The position numbers were made by a program, and so were the translations under genes. Positions 49,063 to 58,600 of a stretch of 64,000 bases of DNA are shown one piece after another; position 1 is the stretch's first letter; the number at the start of each line of letters is the position of its first letter. This DNA comes from JAWXUU01 sp044426085. Its GTDB lineage: Bacteria > Bacillota > Clostridia > Christensenellales > CAMQZB01. The notes beneath the pieces are model-generated. The model had not been told where the DNA came from. It searched no databases and worked only from the letters and a program-made list of their open reading frames with translations. Location: positions 1 through 64,000 of the forward strand of contig JAWXUU010000002.1 in assembly GCA_044426085.1 (NCBI GenBank). Direction: 5' to 3'.

Positions 49063-50933
49063 CAAAAATCAAAATCTGCGGACTAAAAAGAATGGAAGAC
49101 ATTCAAGTTGCAAATAAACTTAATCCCGATTTTATCGGCTTCGTATTTGCGAAAAGCAAGCGTCAAATCACAAAAGAAACTGCAAAAACTTTGAAAGATA
49201 TGCTAAATCCAGAAATAAAAGTGTGTGGAGTTTTTGTGAATGAAAACATTCAAACAATGTGTGATTTGGTGAAAAATAACATAATAAACATAATCCAACT
49301 TCACGGAAACGAAACTGAAAAAGACATTGAAAAAATAAAATCAATTTTGCCACAAACAGAGATTATAAAAGCTTTGAATGTAAGGCAAAAATCCGATATA
49401 ACAGCATGGAAAAACTCTAAAGCCGACTATTTAATACTAGATAATGGCGTCGGCGGAACGGGTGAAAAGTTCGATTGGGAAATCTTGAAAGAACTGACAA
49501 ATTTCAACAAAAAAATAATAATAGCAGGCGGACTTAACCCCGAAAATGTAAGCGAAGTTTTGAAATTCAATCCATACGGAGTTGACGTTTCAAGCGGAGT
49601 TGAAACAGACGGGTATAAGGACAAAGAAAAAATGCACGAATTTGTGCAAAAAGTGAGAGGAAACTCGAAAATAAAAAATAATTTAAGGAAAGAATCAACC
49701 GCGGAATTTTCATCAAATTTTGTGGATTGCTATTCGTGGAATATAAATATGAAAAAAGGTAGATTTGGCGTGCACGGTGGACAGTATATCCCCGAAACAT
49801 TGATGAACACGATAACAGAGCTTGATCAAGCTTATAACAAATATAAAGATGATGAAGATTTTCAAAAAGAACTTCAAACACTTCTCAACGAATACGCAGG
49901 CAGACCGTCGCTTTTGTATTTCGCAAAGCGTATGACTGATGATCTTGGCGGTGCAAAAATCTATCTTAAACGCGAAGATTTGAACCACACAGGCGCACAC
50001 AAAATCAACAACGTGCTAGGTCAAGTTTTGCTTGCAAAAAAAATGGGCAAAACTCGCGTTATTGCAGAAACAGGTGCAGGTCAACACGGCGTTGCAACAG
50101 CAACAGCAGCCGCGCTCATGGGTATGGAATGCGAGATTTACATGGGCAAGGAAGACACACAGCGTCAAGCACTTAATGTCTACAGAATGAAGCTTTTGGG
50201 CGCGCAAGTTCACCCCGTGACAAGCGGAACAGCAACTTTGAAAGATGCAGTTTCCGAAACGATGCGCGAATGGACAAAACGCATGGAAGACACGCATTAT
50301 GTTTTGGGTTCAGTTATGGGTCCCCACCCATTCCCAACAATGGTTCGCGACTTCCAAGCCGTTATTTCAAAAGAAATTAAAGAACAAATCTTGCAAAAAG
50401 AAGGCAAACTTCCAACCGCAGTTCTCGCATGTGTGGGTGGCGGTTCAAACGCAATAGGTGCATTTTATAACTTTATCGAAGAAGAGTCAGTTCGCCTTGT
50501 CGGCTGTGAAGCCGCAGGAAGAGGTGTGAAAACGGCGGAAACAGCAGCGACAATCGCAACGGGAAGCCTAGGGATTTTCCACGGCATGAAGTCATATTTC
50601 TGTCAAGACCAATATGGTCAAATCGCACCAGTATATTCAATTTCTGCTGGTCTAGATTATCCTGGCATAGGTCCAGAACATGCAAACCTACACGATATTG
50701 GTCGCGCAGAATATGTAAACGTGACAGACGACGAAGCGGTTGAAGCCTTTGAATACCTTTCAAGAACAGAAGGAATCATTCCCGCAATCGAATCCGCCCA
50801 TGCCGTTGCCCACGCAATGAAAATCGCGGGCGAAATGGAGAAGGAAGATATAATCGTAATCAACTTATCGGGCAGAGGCGATAAAGACTGTGCTCAAATC
50901 GCAAGATATAGGGGGCAAGAAATCAATGAGTAA
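49059..50933 (+). CDS. trpFB: TrpF-TrpB fusion: phosphoribosylanthranilate isomerase and tryptophan synthase beta
   Basis: A 624-aa two-enzyme protein. Residues 1-205 are TrpF (general base C8 in KICGLKR; ILDNGVGGTGEKFDW phosphate site). A polar linker (206-230) follows, then TrpB from about M231 (GRFGVHGGQYIPETL), with PLP lysine K315 in HTGAHKIN, GAGQHGVATA, the phosphate loop GGGSNAIG, and the C-terminal SGRGDKD. I checked the joint: one continuous frame with no good internal ribosome site before M231, so a true fusion is likely. It links steps three and five of the pathway. Confidence 0.93.
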   Translation: MTKIKICGLKRMEDIQVANKLNPDFIGFVFAKSKRQITKETAKTLKDMLNPEIKVCGVFVNENIQTMCDLVKNNIINIIQLHGNETEKDIEKIKSILPQTEIIKALNVRQKSDITAWKNSKADYLILDNGVGGTGEKFDWEILKELTNFNKKIIIAGGLNPENVSEVLKFNPYGVDVSSGVETDGYKDKEKMHEFVQKVRGNSKIKNNLRKESTAEFSSNFVDCYSWNINMKKGRFGVHGGQYIPETLMNTITELDQAYNKYKDDEDFQKELQTLLNEYAGRPSLLYFAKRMTDDLGGAKIYLKREDLNHTGAHKINNVLGQVLLAKKMGKTRVIAETGAGQHGVATATAAALMGMECEIYMGKEDTQRQALNVYRMKLLGAQVHPVTSGTATLKDAVSETMREWTKRMEDTHYVLGSVMGPHPFPTMVRDFQAVISKEIKEQILQKEGKLPTAVLACVGGGSNAIGAFYNFIEEESVRLVGCEAAGRGVKTAETAATIATGSLGIFHGMKSYFCQDQYGQIAPVYSISAGLDYPGIGPEHANLHDIGRAEYVNVTDDEAVEAFEYLSRTEGIIPAIESAHAVAHAMKIAGEMEKEDIIVINLSGRGDKDCAQIARYRGQEINE

Positions 50934-51687
50934 AATAACAGACGCATTCAAAAACGGCAAGGCATTCATCCCGTTTATCACATGTGGCGATCCAAACCTA
51001 GAAACATCAAAGAAACTTATATACGCACTCTCAGAAGCGGGTGCAAGCATAATAGAGCTCGGCATTCCATTTTCCGACCCAACCGCTGAAGGTCCAGTTA
51101 TCCAATCGGCAAACGAAAGGGCGCTTAAAACAGGAGTGACAACTGATAAAATTTTTCAAATGCTAGAAGATGTGAAAGTGGAAACCCCGCTTGTTTTCAT
51201 GACGTATGCAAACGTGCTGTTTTCATATGGTATCGAAAGATTTATCAAAAAAGCAGTAAAATGCGGTATTTGCGGTGTTATCATACCCGATATCCCATTC
51301 GAAGAAAAAGAAGAATTTGAAATTGTTTGCAAAGCTTATAACATAGATTTCATGTCGCTTATCGCGCCAAATTCCGACCAAAGAATAGCGATGATTGCAA
51401 AAGAAGCAACGGGATTTGTATATTGCGTATCATCACTTGGCGTGACGGGTGCAAGAACAAGTGTCGCTTCAAACATCGGTGAAATGATTGAAAAAATCAA
51501 ACAGCAAACAAACACACCGTGTGCAATCGGCTTTGGAATATCATCGCCAGAAATGGCGGGCGAGATGTCAAAAATTTCCGATGGTGTCATTGTGGGCTCA
51601 GCAATCGTGAAGATGTGCGAACAATATAAGGAAGATTGCATAAAACCAATCACAGATTTTGTTTTGGCATGCAAAAAGGCAATGTAG
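50926..51687 (+). CDS. trpA: Tryptophan synthase alpha chain
   Basis: TrpA cleaves indole-3-glycerol phosphate and passes indole to TrpB through a tunnel. The 253-aa protein has KAFIPFITCGDPNLE, the catalytic glutamate in IIELGIPFSDPTAEGP, the catalytic aspartate in GVIIPDIPFEE, and SLGVTGARTSV. ATG 50926 overlaps the trpFB stop (ATGAGTAA), so the start is fixed by coupling; GGGGG lies about 10 nt upstream. It is the last trp gene. Confidence 0.95.
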   Translation: MSKITDAFKNGKAFIPFITCGDPNLETSKKLIYALSEAGASIIELGIPFSDPTAEGPVIQSANERALKTGVTTDKIFQMLEDVKVETPLVFMTYANVLFSYGIERFIKKAVKCGICGVIIPDIPFEEKEEFEIVCKAYNIDFMSLIAPNSDQRIAMIAKEATGFVYCVSSLGVTGARTSVASNIGEMIEKIKQQTNTPCAIGFGISSPEMAGEMSKISDGVIVGSAIVKMCEQYKEDCIKPITDFVLACKKAM

Positions 51688-51750
51688 CACATCAACTACA
51701 AAAAAATATAACAAAGCCAATCTTATTTTCATAAAATACTAAAAATGATG

Positions 51751-51778
51751 TTGCATTTTCGAAAATTAATGGTATAAT
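51751..51778 (+). promoter_or_regulatory. Promoter of the FGGY kinase gene
   Basis: TTGCAT (51751-51756), 16-bp spacer, TATAAT (51773-51778). Confidence 0.6.
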
Positions 51779-51820
51779 CATTTTATACGCAAAGATGAGA
51801 GATAAGGGGTACGAAAGAAA

Positions 51821-53371
51821 ATGCAATCAGTGGTTATAACATTCGACGTAGGAACGCAAAGTTTACGTGGAATGATAGTTGATAAAAAGGGAAATTTGCT
51901 CGCGTTTGAGCGTGAAATGTATGAAGCACCATATTTTTCGCAATTTCCAACTTGGGCAGAGCAAAAGCCAAACTTTTATTATGAAAGCCTTTGCCGAGTT
52001 TCAAGAAAGCTAAAAGAAAATAATAAAGAACTCTTTGAAAGTGCAATCGCAGTCACTGTAACAGTTTTTCGCGACACAACACTTTGCTTGGATAAAAACA
52101 ATAAGCCACTTCGCGACATCGTGATGTGGCTTGATAAACGTGAAACCAAAAATTCGAAAAAATTATCACCATTGCAAACAGTGGCATTCAAAGCTGTTGG
52201 CATGCTAGATGTCATCAAAAGTCAACAAAAAATGGCTTCTTGCAATTGGGTGCAAGAAAACCAACCAGAAATTTGGGAAAAGACAGCAAAATTTGTCTTG
52301 CTTCCAACATATCTGAACTATCAACTGACGGGCAATTTAATCGATTCCAACGCAAACATAATAGGTCATGTTCCAATCGACTATAAAAACAAGCGTTGGC
52401 AACCAAAGGGTGCACTCACAAGATGTCTTGCGGATATCCCAATGGAAAAACTTGTTCCAATCGTAAACCCGGGCGACACAATCGGTCACATAACAGAGCA
52501 AACATCAATCGATTCAGGCATAAAGCAAGGCTTGCCACTCATTGCTACGGGCGCTGATAAATCATGTGAAACGCTTGGTCTTTCAGTGACAGACACAACA
52601 AAAGCCGCCATTTCATACGGCACTGCCGCCACAATCCAAGTGGTTTCAAAAAAATATATCGAAGTTCCAAAATTCGCCCCAACATATCCATCTGTCATGG
52701 GGGATAGATTCAATGTAGAACTTCAAATATACCGCGGATATTGGATGCTCACATGGTTTAAAAACAACTTTGTTCAAAAAGAAGCTCAGCAGGCTGAAGA
52801 ACTTGGCGTATCTGTTGAAACAATTTTGAATTCAAAACTAAAGGATATCCCAGCGGGTTCAAACGGACTTTTATTGCAAGCGCTTTGGGGGCCAGGCGTG
52901 ATAACGCCAAACGTGAAAGGTGCAATCATTGGATTTTCTGATGTGCACACAAAAATGCATATCTATCGTGCCATCATCGAAGGCATATGCTTTGGGCTTA
53001 TGGAAGGGATGTACGGCATGGAAAAGAAGTCTAAAACAAAAGTGAAAGAACTCTACGTCGCAGGTGGCGGAAGTCAATCGGAAGAAATCTGCCAAATAAC
53101 AGCAAATATGTTCGGCTTGCCAGTAAAGCGTGCCCACGACCACGAAACTTGTGGCATCGGCTGTGCAATGGTGGCATTTGTTTCCCTTGGCGAATTCAAA
53201 TCATATGACGAAGCAATAAAAAATATGTGCCACGAAAAAGACACATTCTATCCAGACATGAAAGAACATGCAATCTATAAAGATATATACGATAACACAT
53301 ATTCAAAAATGCTAAAAAGATTGCAACCACTATACACATCAACAAAGAAAATAATAAATAAGAACAAATAA
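51821..53371 (+). CDS. FGGY-family carbohydrate kinase
   Basis: A 516-aa ATP-dependent sugar or polyol kinase of the xylulokinase/glycerol-kinase family. The N-terminal phosphate loop is ITFDVGTQSLRGMIVD, the second phosphate block is ISYGTAATIQVV, and the adenosine region is ELYVAGGGSQSEEICQITANMFGLPV; a DxxxxR-like catalytic region lies near VMWLDKRE. The substrate is not clear: the blocks fit xylulose-like sugars as well as others. AAGGGG lies upstream of ATG 51821. The glucanotransferase gene follows 78 bp downstream and may be co-transcribed. Confidence 0.88.
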   Translation: MQSVVITFDVGTQSLRGMIVDKKGNLLAFEREMYEAPYFSQFPTWAEQKPNFYYESLCRVSRKLKENNKELFESAIAVTVTVFRDTTLCLDKNNKPLRDIVMWLDKRETKNSKKLSPLQTVAFKAVGMLDVIKSQQKMASCNWVQENQPEIWEKTAKFVLLPTYLNYQLTGNLIDSNANIIGHVPIDYKNKRWQPKGALTRCLADIPMEKLVPIVNPGDTIGHITEQTSIDSGIKQGLPLIATGADKSCETLGLSVTDTTKAAISYGTAATIQVVSKKYIEVPKFAPTYPSVMGDRFNVELQIYRGYWMLTWFKNNFVQKEAQQAEELGVSVETILNSKLKDIPAGSNGLLLQALWGPGVITPNVKGAIIGFSDVHTKMHIYRAIIEGICFGLMEGMYGMEKKSKTKVKELYVAGGGSQSEEICQITANMFGLPVKRAHDHETCGIGCAMVAFVSLGEFKSYDEAIKNMCHEKDTFYPDMKEHAIYKDIYDNTYSKMLKRLQPLYTSTKKIINKNK

Positions 53372-53449
53372 ACATATATATAAGAAATTATATATAAACC
53401 TAGAAATTCATAGACTATAACTAAACAAAAAATAAGGGCACAGGAAAAT

Positions 53450-54958
53450 ATGAAAAGAAGCGGAATACTCATGCACGTAAGCTCCCTACCAAGCAAATAT
53501 GGCATTGGAACATTGGGGGAGGAAGCGTATAATTTTATAGATTTTTTATCATCGTCAAATTGCACAGTGTGGCAAGTTTTGCCACTTGGTCAAACGGGGT
53601 TTGGTGATTCACCATATCAAAGTGTATCGTCTTTTGCGGGCAATCCATACTTTATCGACCTAGAAACACTTGTGAAAGAAGACTTGCTTATCTCATCAGA
53701 CTTGCCAGAAAAAAGAGCGACAAATCTCGGCATTGATTATGGCGAACTCTATATCAAAAAATATGCAACACTAAGAAAAAGCTTTGAAAAAAGCTACTTC
53801 AAAGTGAGTTCTGAAGTTGAAAAATTCAAAGAAGAACACGAATGGATTGATGATTATTCTATGTTCATGGCAATAAAAAATCACTACAAAGGCGAATCGT
53901 GGCAAAACTGGAAAGATGAAAAGCTAAGAATGCACAATGCCGAAGCAATCCAAACGGCAAGGGCAATTTTGCAAGACGATATAAACTTTTATTGCTATGT
54001 GCAATATTTGTTTTTCAAACAATGGCGTGCACTTCGCGATTATGCAAACAAAAAATCAATAAAAATCTGTGGCGACTTGCCAATATATTGTGCGCTTGAT
54101 TCCGCCGACGTGTGGGGGAACAGTGAATGTTTCCAACTAAGCGAAGAAAAAGTTCCGCAAAAAGTTGCGGGCGTGCCACCGGATTATTTCTCTGCTGATG
54201 GTCAGCTTTGGGGCAATCCACTTTATGATTGGAAACATCTTGATAAAACAGAATATAAATTTTGGATAAAGCGTATGCAAGCCACTGCGGAACTTTTCGA
54301 CATAGTCCGTATCGACCATTTTATCGGCTTTGTGAACTATTATTCAATCGATGCGTCAGCAACAACAGCAAAGGAAGGCGTTTGGGAAAAAGGTCCAAAA
54401 CATCCACTTTTCAAAGCAATTCAAAGCAATGTGCCTCAGCTTGAAATCATCGCAGAAGATTTGGGCTCGCTCAGTGCTGAAGTAACAGCTCTAAAGGAAG
54501 ATTTCAACTTCCCGGGAATGCACGTCTTGATGTTCATGGTTCCACTTCAAAAAACTCACGATCAAGAATATCTTCCACTTCAAATAACAGAAAATTCCGT
54601 GTGCTACACAGGCACTCACGATAACGACACAACTCTTTCATGGTGGAAAAATCTTGATGATAACAGCAAGCATAGCATACTAGAATCATTTAAAATCAAA
54701 AACGATAAAAACATCGTGACCGACCTTATAAGTATTTGCTTTGCAAGCGATTCACAAACGGTGATAATCCCAATCCAAGACTATCTAAACCTTGGCGGAG
54801 AAGCCAGAATGAACACCCCAGGAACATCAGAAAACAACTGGCAATTCAGAATAAATTCAGGCGATCTAACAAAATCCCTATCCAAAAAAATTGCAGGCTT
54901 AAACAAAAAATATAAAAGAGCATTGCAAGTAAAAACCACAAGTAAACACAGAAAATAA
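53450..54958 (+). CDS. malQ: 4-alpha-glucanotransferase
   Basis: MalQ (amylomaltase, GH77) rearranges maltodextrins by moving glucan chains. The 502-aa protein is the normal length for the short form. It opens RSGILMHVSSLPSKYGIGTLG, has WQVLPLGQTGFGDSPYQS, the nucleophile in VRIDHFIGF, the acid/base glutamate in IIAEDLG, and the third acid in TGTHDNDT. It is cytosolic. With the kinase upstream it points to glycogen or starch-derived sugar use. Confidence 0.95.
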   Translation: MKRSGILMHVSSLPSKYGIGTLGEEAYNFIDFLSSSNCTVWQVLPLGQTGFGDSPYQSVSSFAGNPYFIDLETLVKEDLLISSDLPEKRATNLGIDYGELYIKKYATLRKSFEKSYFKVSSEVEKFKEEHEWIDDYSMFMAIKNHYKGESWQNWKDEKLRMHNAEAIQTARAILQDDINFYCYVQYLFFKQWRALRDYANKKSIKICGDLPIYCALDSADVWGNSECFQLSEEKVPQKVAGVPPDYFSADGQLWGNPLYDWKHLDKTEYKFWIKRMQATAELFDIVRIDHFIGFVNYYSIDASATTAKEGVWEKGPKHPLFKAIQSNVPQLEIIAEDLGSLSAEVTALKEDFNFPGMHVLMFMVPLQKTHDQEYLPLQITENSVCYTGTHDNDTTLSWWKNLDDNSKHSILESFKIKNDKNIVTDLISICFASDSQTVIIPIQDYLNLGGEARMNTPGTSENNWQFRINSGDLTKSLSKKIAGLNKKYKRALQVKTTSKHRK

Positions 54959-54988
54959 TCTTAAAACATAAAATTTCAACAAAAACAC

Positions 54989-55026
54989 AAAAGCGAGTGA
55001 ATAAAATTTCACTCGCTTTTTTATAT
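54989..55026. terminator. Terminator between malQ and the XRE gene
   Basis: GCGAGTGAA (54993-55001) pairs with TTCACTCGC (55008-55016), with A-runs and T-runs on each side; it works for both convergent genes. Confidence 0.85.
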
Positions 55027-55060
55027 GATTGTAAATAATTATCAAAAAATGAGCATGAAA

Positions 55061-55258
55061 CTATTCCACCCCAAAAAATTCATTTGGAGTAGTTTCAAAT
55101 TTGGTGCAAAAAGACAAAATATTATCATACCCAGGTTTCTTCTTCCCAAGAAGCCATTGACTGATAGTGGTCTGATTAACATCTAAAATTTCCGCAACTT
55201 TTTGCTGGCTCAAATTTCTTTCAGCCATGATTTGTTCCAATAATTCAATATAATTCAT
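55061..55258 (-). CDS. Small XRE-family helix-turn-helix regulator
   Basis: A 65-aa Cro/cI-type regulator with helix-turn-helix LSQQKVAEILDVNQTTISQWLLGKKKPGY. It is divergent from the second large surface protein, repeating the layout at 32687. I favour ATG 55258: TATACT lies 6 nt upstream, suggesting a leaderless mRNA. An earlier in-frame ATG at 55273 also lacks a ribosome site. Likely targets are the AGGTC/GACCT palindromes at 55280-55314. Confidence 0.85.
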   Translation of the reverse strand: MNYIELLEQIMAERNLSQQKVAEILDVNQTTISQWLLGKKKPGYDNILSFCTKFETTPNEFFGVE

Positions 55259-55279
55259 AATAAAAGTATACATTTTTTT

Positions 55280-55321
55280 TAGGTCAAAAGTCTTGACATA
55301 GGTCTTATGACCTAGTATAAT
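55280..55321 (+). promoter_or_regulatory. Promoter with operator inside the spacer
   Basis: TTGACA (55293-55298), 17-bp spacer, TATAAT (55316-55321) in front of the surface-protein leader. The spacer holds a perfect inverted repeat TAGGTC-TTAT-GACCTA (55299-55314). A second, imperfect site TAGGTCAA/TTGACATA (55280-55300) overlaps the -35. A bound XRE protein would cover the promoter completely. Confidence 0.8.
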
Positions 55322-55357
55322 GTAGTGGATATAGTAATTTAGAAAATGTGTTTACAG

Positions 55358-55454
55358 CAGATATTATGTACAATATCTGTGAAATTAAAGTGCAATATAT
55401 ATAAATAAAACATTGCAATCAGCCATATGTTCAGCGGATGTACATTAATATGGC
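55358..55454 (+). other. Run of three hairpins in the long leader
   Basis: Between the two promoters are CAGATATT/AATATCTG (55358-55379), TGCAAT/ATTGCA (55391-55417) and GCCATAT/ATATGGC (55422-55454). They would form a structured 5' leader on the transcript from 55321. I recognise no known riboswitch. Confidence 0.5.
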
Positions 55455-55513
55455 ATGTTATGTATTCAATAATGCACTATGTGACAAAATATGTAAATCA
55501 ATCAACATATTTC

Positions 55514-55542
55514 TTGACAATATATATTCATCTTACTATACT
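55514..55542 (+). promoter_or_regulatory. Second promoter of the surface-protein gene
   Basis: TTGACA (55514-55519), 17-bp spacer, TATACT (55537-55542), giving a short 5' leader before ATG 55616. Confidence 0.75.
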
Positions 55543-55615
55543 AACAACATACTGTGCGACGATAATTATGTTCGCATAAGTATACTATGGTTATAAAAGT
55601 ATAGGAGGTTTTGTA

Positions 55616-58600
55616 ATGAAAACAAAATTAAAAACAAACAAGCTTGTGTTGATATGTGCAATCATGATGATAGTGATGCTATGTATTGCAGTTTCACCAA
55701 CGGAAATTGCGTTTGCAGATGAATACACAGAAGTAATTGAAGCATCAAGCATAAGTTCGCTTGTGACGCAACTGTCAACGGCAACTTCAGGTCAGTATTA
55801 TAAGTACACGGGATCGGAAACTACAACATCTGATTTCACTATTCCAGAGGGAGTTACTGTTGAAATAACTGAAGAAAGTGCATTGCAAATGAGCAATTCA
55901 TCAAACACTTCAAAAACATTGACAAACAAGGGTACCCTAATAATAAATGGAACATTTACAATATATGGTAAAGTTGTCAACAATGGTGAAATAACAAATA
56001 ATAATTATTTGACTAACAGTGGCACATTCACAAACAGTGGAACGATAAACAATGGAACTATAAACAGTGGAACGATAAACAATCATTCTTATTTAACTAA
56101 CAGTGGTACATTCACAAACAGTGGAACGATAAACAATTTTTCATATTTAACAAATAACAGCACATTCACAAACAGTGGAGAAATAAACAACAATTATGTT
56201 TTAACAAACAACAGCACATTCACAAACAGTGGAACTATAACAAATGTAGATGGACTCCGTGTTTACAGTATTAATAACTTGGGAACGTTCACGCAATCAA
56301 GCAATGGAACTATTTCTGTAGGACATATTCAAAACTCGGGATTTTTCTATCTCAATAATGAAATATCATCATATGAAAGTTTCAATAATATTGGTGCAAT
56401 TCTAGTTCCTAGTGATAAATTGCTAAATTATGCTAATAATGAGTTTGATGGTTACGTTGGTTATTCGGAAAACTACACAATTTCTGAAGGTGCAAAACTA
56501 ACTATTCCATCAGGCAACACTCTTTATGTTTTAAGTGGAAAAACATTCACAAACAACGGCGCAATTGACGGTGCTATTTATAACAAGGGTACATATTATG
56601 CGAATGTAAATTCAACAATTTCAGGTGATATCACAAATGCTGGAGATATTTATATTGCAGAAAATCACGATTTTGAATACCGTCAAATTGTGTCATCATC
56701 AAATTTATATGTCTACGACATAACAAATGCACTTTCAGCATTGGAAAACACAACATGTGTGTATATCAAGAAGTCAATTGAAATTCTTGATGGCGTTGAT
56801 TTTGTTATTAAAGATGGAGTTCAACTTTTTGTTGAGCCAACATTGTCGCAAAATGATGATGAAACGTATGTTATAATAAAATATAACAATCAAAATCAAT
56901 ATCAAGATGATAAAACAACAATAACTGGAACAATTCAAATTCAAGAAGGCGGAAGAATCTATAACTGGACTCAAGATGATATGACAGTCATATTTGGTGA
57001 AGAAACAATAACTGTACCATATAAAGAGTTCTACATTGCAAAAACCGTTTTGGAATCAGATATTACATACGTAAGCACAGCTGACGAATTGGCTAACGCA
57101 TTGAGAAATGATGACCAATATATCAAAATGACTCAAAATATAACGCTTACAGAAGGTAATCTTGCAGAAGGTCAAACTTGGTATATCGCTGAAGAATTCA
57201 GTGGCACACTAGACGGTGGCGGATATAAATTGACACTTCAATCAAAAAATGTTTCATCAACTGAAGAATTTGGTTTTTATCTTGTCTATTATCTAAGAGA
57301 CGGCTTTGTGATGAAGGATTTAGATATTTATAACGAGGGCGCACTTCACAGCTTGACTTGTTATAACAGTACTTTAGGATACTACCTAATGTTCGATAAT
57401 GTAGACATTTTGGGTAACCCTGATGAAGTATATTCGATTGGAAACAATGGAGCTTTGTATATCGCACACAGCTTTGGATATTTGGTTATGAAAGATTGTG
57501 TTAACTATCAAAACATGGGTGGCTCTGGTTATCAAGCAATTTTTGTCGGCGGATATCTATACAAAAACGCACTTGCAACGTTCAAAAACTGTGATAACTA
57601 TGGCACATTGAATGGCGAAAACGTCGCAATGTTTTTGGGCAATCCTTCACAAGGTAATAATTTGATATACGATAGTGTATACGTTTCAGAATCAGAAAAC
57701 TATGGAAGCATCATTGGAACAATAACAGCAAATGTGTTTTCAAAAAATGACAACAGCGCAAATTATGATAAATTTCTTGCAATTTATACTGCTGACACAA
57801 TCAATGGTGTAATAGATGATATCAGCGGTACAATTGCTGTTATGGATTATGATTTTTCAGGAAGCGTGAGCGCAACAGATGGATCAGTTTCAATTGCGCT
57901 AAAAAATGATGAGGATGAAGCTTATTCATACGGCGTAAGATTGTGGGCGTATTCATCTCATGCAACAGCTGGAACATTTGTAATGTCAGCATATTTCAAA
58001 GATATTGCAACCCTTGATATATTCAATGCAATGAACATAAAAACGGGTAAATTCATCGATGATGTAACTTTCGCAAGCTTGTATCCAGATGAAGAAACCT
58101 ACAGCATATTGTGGGATAACAGTGTGTATAACTATCAAGCATATCTTGACGCAACAGTTGCAATAGTTGATGAAACACTATATTATATTTTCGATACAAA
58201 AGAAGGTTATGTTTTCAACACAAAGCCATACTTGACAATCTTTGCGTATAATGAAGATGGAGCACTAATCGGAAGTAAAAATGTGACATACTCATTTGGT
58301 GACGAATATTCAATCTCAGATTTCGAAGCTTATGGCGACAGTTATGCATTTTTCACTGTTGAAGAATTCCTAACTTCACCATATATCACATCGGATAACT
58401 ATATCAATGCCAACTACACAATCGCATATGGCGAATCATACACACTTGAAAAAGGTCAAACCTTGACAATTTCAGAAAATATTGCATTTGTAAACAGCGG
58501 CACAATCACAATGAAACTTGGTTCAGCAATTGTGAACAACGGCACAGAAACAATTGAAAATATTGTGTTTAATGGCGAACCATACAGCGTGGCAACAGGC

